Shown here: positions 61,682 to 64,000 of the stretch, piece after piece
How positions within the stretch are numbered: the first letter of the stretch is position 1
Layout: each line of letters starts with the position of its first letter
Assembly: GCA_945878115.1 (NCBI GenBank)
Contig: CAMDVD010000011.1
Location: 1 to 64,000 of the forward strand
DNA: 64,000 nt
Source: Chitinophaga pinensis
GTDB taxonomy: Bacteria > Bacteroidota > Bacteroidia > Chitinophagales > Chitinophagaceae
Direction: 5' to 3'
The notes under the pieces: model-generated
The model's database searches: none
Seen by the model: only the letters and a program-made list of their open reading frames with translations
Told to the model about the DNA's origin: nothing
Translations under genes and position numbers: made by a program

Positions 61682-62684
61682 TGTTGTGATTGCCACCTAT
61701 CGACGGCCTGAAAAAGTGGCGGCATTGGTGACACAATTATTGGCCTGTTTGCATCCATCCAGTACAATCATCGTTGTAGATTCTTCGGATGAAATTAATT
61801 CTGCATTCATGGATCAGCATAGAGTGAAGTATATTCGATCTACGCATAAAAACCAACCCTATCAACGTTATGTAGGTTATCTGATTTCAAGTGCAGATCT
61901 ATTACTATATTTGGACGATGATATGGAAATAATTGATTCTAATTTGATATTGCCCTTATTTGCTCCATTTGAAACGGAAACTGATTTAGCTGGAATCGCT
62001 TTCCATTTTACGGATAAGCATGTGCATTCAAGCTTATCGAAAATGCCTAATTCTATTTTCTTCTCACAGAAGCAACAATATAAAAAAATCATCAATTGGT
62101 TTACAGGTTACAAAATACCAGCAACTGGTAAATTGGGGTTGTGTGGCATTAGAGGCCCTCAGCCAAAAGAAGGCGGAATTACTGAATGGCTAAGTGGTGG
62201 TGCATTTGCAGCGCAAAAGAAATACTTATTTAAAAATTTTAATTTTCAATTATTGGATTTGTTTGAAGAAAAAATGGGGATGGGTGAAGATGCGATAATT
62301 GGATACGGACTTTCAAAACAAGGTAAGTTGATCTATAATCCAAATCTCCTTTTTTACCATAACGACCAAGCAGATAGCACTTACTCTACCAATACCTTTC
62401 ATTTTTCTAAACGAATTATTTTTTCCAGATTGTTTTTATCTTTAGAAAAAACAAGATTAGATGGAGAAAACTATTTTCGTGCCTGGATGCATTATTATTG
62501 GTATACGGGCTGGCGATTAATGGGCATGTTGGGTAATTATTTATGTAGACCAAATATGCAACGAAAAGAAATTTTAACTGGTACATGGATTGGATGTAAA
62601 ATGGCAAGTCATTTTACATTTGATGTTGCATTATCCAGAACCCAATATTGGATGAATGAAGCTAAAAAAAATATAGAATGTTAG
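61671..62684 (+). CDS. Family 2 glycosyltransferase
   Basis: 337 residues, starting within the last codons of the GT4 gene. GT-A: DVVIATYRRPEKVAALV, IIVVDSSDE, LLYLDDDMEI (metal DDD), GGAFAAQKKYLF and EKMGMGEDAIIGYGLSKQGK (ED motif). C-terminal ~100 residues are helical and aromatic-rich and may associate with the membrane. Donor unknown. Confidence 0.9.
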   Translation: MLIDVVIATYRRPEKVAALVTQLLACLHPSSTIIVVDSSDEINSAFMDQHRVKYIRSTHKNQPYQRYVGYLISSADLLLYLDDDMEIIDSNLILPLFAPFETETDLAGIAFHFTDKHVHSSLSKMPNSIFFSQKQQYKKIINWFTGYKIPATGKLGLCGIRGPQPKEGGITEWLSGGAFAAQKKYLFKNFNFQLLDLFEEKMGMGEDAIIGYGLSKQGKLIYNPNLLFYHNDQADSTYSTNTFHFSKRIIFSRLFLSLEKTRLDGENYFRAWMHYYWYTGWRLMGMLGNYLCRPNMQRKEILTGTWIGCKMASHFTFDVALSRTQYWMNEAKKNIEC

Positions 62685-63973
62685 GAACGAGGGTCATAGA
62701 TAATAAAATAAATCAAATCCGAGAAAAGTGGATAGCTAGATCTGTGCAAAATTTGCTCAATGCATTTGTTTTCTTTCTAGCATTTCCATGTATTGATTTC
62801 CTAAAAAATTCAATAACATTTTATATTTTTCTATTGATTATTGCAAAGGTCGGTGCTTTTTGGTCCAAGCCATATAAAGGAAAGGCTTTGTTTATTGTAT
62901 TCATAGGTTCTATAATACTTTCAACCATATTAGCACCTTATGATGAAATGATTCGTTATCCTGGTTTTATGACTTCATTTCAAATTATCACACAATATGG
63001 TTATTGGATTTTGATTGCTGCTTTTTTCGTCGTGTATAGAGATAGGTATAGTGCTGTAGAAGTAAGTAAATGGTTATTCTTTGGTGTAATTTCTTCTATC
63101 ATTGGGTTTTATCTTTTTGTCTATAAAATAGAAATAGGACCATTGAAAATTACTACTTTACCAACAAGAAATGGGTTTGTATTTACTTTGCTTTGTTGCA
63201 TACCTATTGCATTTAATTATTTGTCTACCCGTTTTGATCGAAATAATATGTACATATTTTTTGGGTTTTTTATTTTGGTTATGCTGTTAAGTAATGGTCG
63301 TTCTGGTGCGGTTATCATCATCATTCAAGTAATGCTCATGTCTGGTATATTGTATCCAAGATGGTTAAAAACCATTAAGATTATTATTATCCCATTGGTT
63401 ATACTATTCATTACCTTACAGTCGGCATTCTTCCAGCCATTGATTAATATTTTTGCGAATAATGTGGAGTCTATTAGTCCGCGCTTCGCTGGTTTGTTGA
63501 AGTCGGAAGGCGAGGGCGATTTGGAAATGGATAAATCATGGCTTATTCGGAAATTGATGATTGACAAAAGTCAAGAAATTTTTAATAAGTATCCTACATT
63601 GGGCATTGGTGCCAATAATTTTATTTATTATGATGCTGATTTGTATACGCTTTTTCGATACCAAAGATTGGGAGGTGATACCAATGATTTTTACAACAGT
63701 AGGTCGGCACATAATTCATATATTCAAATCCTAAGCGAATTTGGTATTCTTGGGTTCGTTATTTTTATACTTATTCTATTTAGGCCAATTGCCTCTTTAC
63801 TTCGGGTTTTTAATGATGAAGATTTCAATATCAATAATCTGGCTTTAATTAGTTTGTTTGGAATCAGTATGCACTTCTATGCGATTTCGTCCATTACAGG
63901 GGCTATACCCTGGATGGTAATTGGTATGTCTATCGCACTAACGAAACAAAGTAAAAATCCACTTTGGAATTAG
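62678..63973 (+). CDS. O-antigen ligase/polymerase family membrane protein
   Basis: 431 residues with about ten to twelve membrane helices, starting 7 bases before the previous stop. The periplasmic loop (~265-345) has NPTLGIGANNF-type motif (KYPTLGIGANNFIYYD) and SAHNSYIQILSEFGILGFVIF, the Wzy-C/WaaL signature with the conserved His. It either polymerises or ligates the glycan; with a Wzm/Wzt exporter, ligation is more likely, but both remain open. The window ends 27 bases later. Confidence 0.9.
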   Translation: MLGTRVIDNKINQIREKWIARSVQNLLNAFVFFLAFPCIDFLKNSITFYIFLLIIAKVGAFWSKPYKGKALFIVFIGSIILSTILAPYDEMIRYPGFMTSFQIITQYGYWILIAAFFVVYRDRYSAVEVSKWLFFGVISSIIGFYLFVYKIEIGPLKITTLPTRNGFVFTLLCCIPIAFNYLSTRFDRNNMYIFFGFFILVMLLSNGRSGAVIIIIQVMLMSGILYPRWLKTIKIIIIPLVILFITLQSAFFQPLINIFANNVESISPRFAGLLKSEGEGDLEMDKSWLIRKLMIDKSQEIFNKYPTLGIGANNFIYYDADLYTLFRYQRLGGDTNDFYNSRSAHNSYIQILSEFGILGFVIFILILFRPIASLLRVFNDEDFNINNLALISLFGISMHFYAISSITGAIPWMVIGMSIALTKQSKNPLWN

Positions 63974-64000
63974 CTTTTTATTATCATACCCCAGTTGTAT

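Overview
The window is AT-rich bacterial DNA from a member of the Bacteroidota, most likely Chitinophagales/Sphingobacteriia-like. This rests on several lineage traits: a fused LpxC-FabZ gene, a PorP/SprF protein, type IX secretion C-terminal tails on two surface proteins, a DUF4834 protein, a GldL-like membrane protein, an UpxY-type antiterminator, and -7 promoter boxes of the TAnnTTTG type. The species cannot be named from this sequence alone.

Layout. 1-2425: the 3' part of a large unknown protein carrying a possible His/Cys dyad, then repeats and a small secreted basic protein. 2465-5069: a hipB-hipS-hipT-like toxin-antitoxin operon with four operator-like palindromes, co-directional with a Snf2-type helicase gene that stops just before its motif III, next to a tRNA(CAT) gene. 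This looks like the eroded end of a genomic island. 5166-11282: housekeeping genes (HAD phosphatase, DUF4834, 3-hydroxyanthranilate dioxygenase, PorP/SprF, UvrD-type helicase-nuclease). 11352-16627: a minus-strand lipid A/membrane block (LpxC-FabZ, LpxD, HD phosphohydrolase, DUF421, acyl-ACP desaturase). 16628-22324: a sortilin-like secreted protein and a LolA-like protein, bracketed by two oppositely oriented repeat arrays. 22325-29377: grpE-dnaJ, a metallo-hydrolase, DUF420 and SCO oxidase-assembly proteins, uvrC. 29378-34200: accessory DNA with a DUF1566 protein whose 3' end looks like the variable region of a diversity-generating retroelement, a BspA-like T9SS surface protein cut by an IS1595-family element, and remnants. 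34302-45461: caspase-like protein, fabD, a frameshifted secreted-protein gene, a PIN toxin-antitoxin pair, a helix-hairpin-helix protein, acyl-CoA dehydrogenase, a T9SS cargo protein, an ABC-2 permease and others.

45634-63973 is one long plus-strand surface-polysaccharide locus headed by an UpxY/NusG-like antiterminator. Its first block (aldolase, CMP-KDO-synthetase-like cytidylyltransferase, 2-hydroxyacid dehydrogenase, epimerase, phosphogluconolactonase-like protein, HAD phosphatase, GT-B-like protein) looks like a route to an unusual CMP-activated 3-deoxy-ulosonic acid. The second block encodes two FdtA/QdtA-like ketoisomerases, an acetyltransferase and an aminotransferase for a dTDP-3-acetamido-3,6-dideoxyhexose. 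The third holds a Wzm/Wzt export ABC transporter, a GT56-like transferase and four more glycosyltransferases, ending in an O-antigen ligase/polymerase-like protein.

Intergenic DNA is unusually repeat-rich. It holds at least six copies of an ~85-bp hairpin repeat, two 50/53-bp-period arrays with a palindromic core, degenerate TAAGGC-type microsatellites, and several two-copy families. All functional calls come from reading the sequence; no database search was run.
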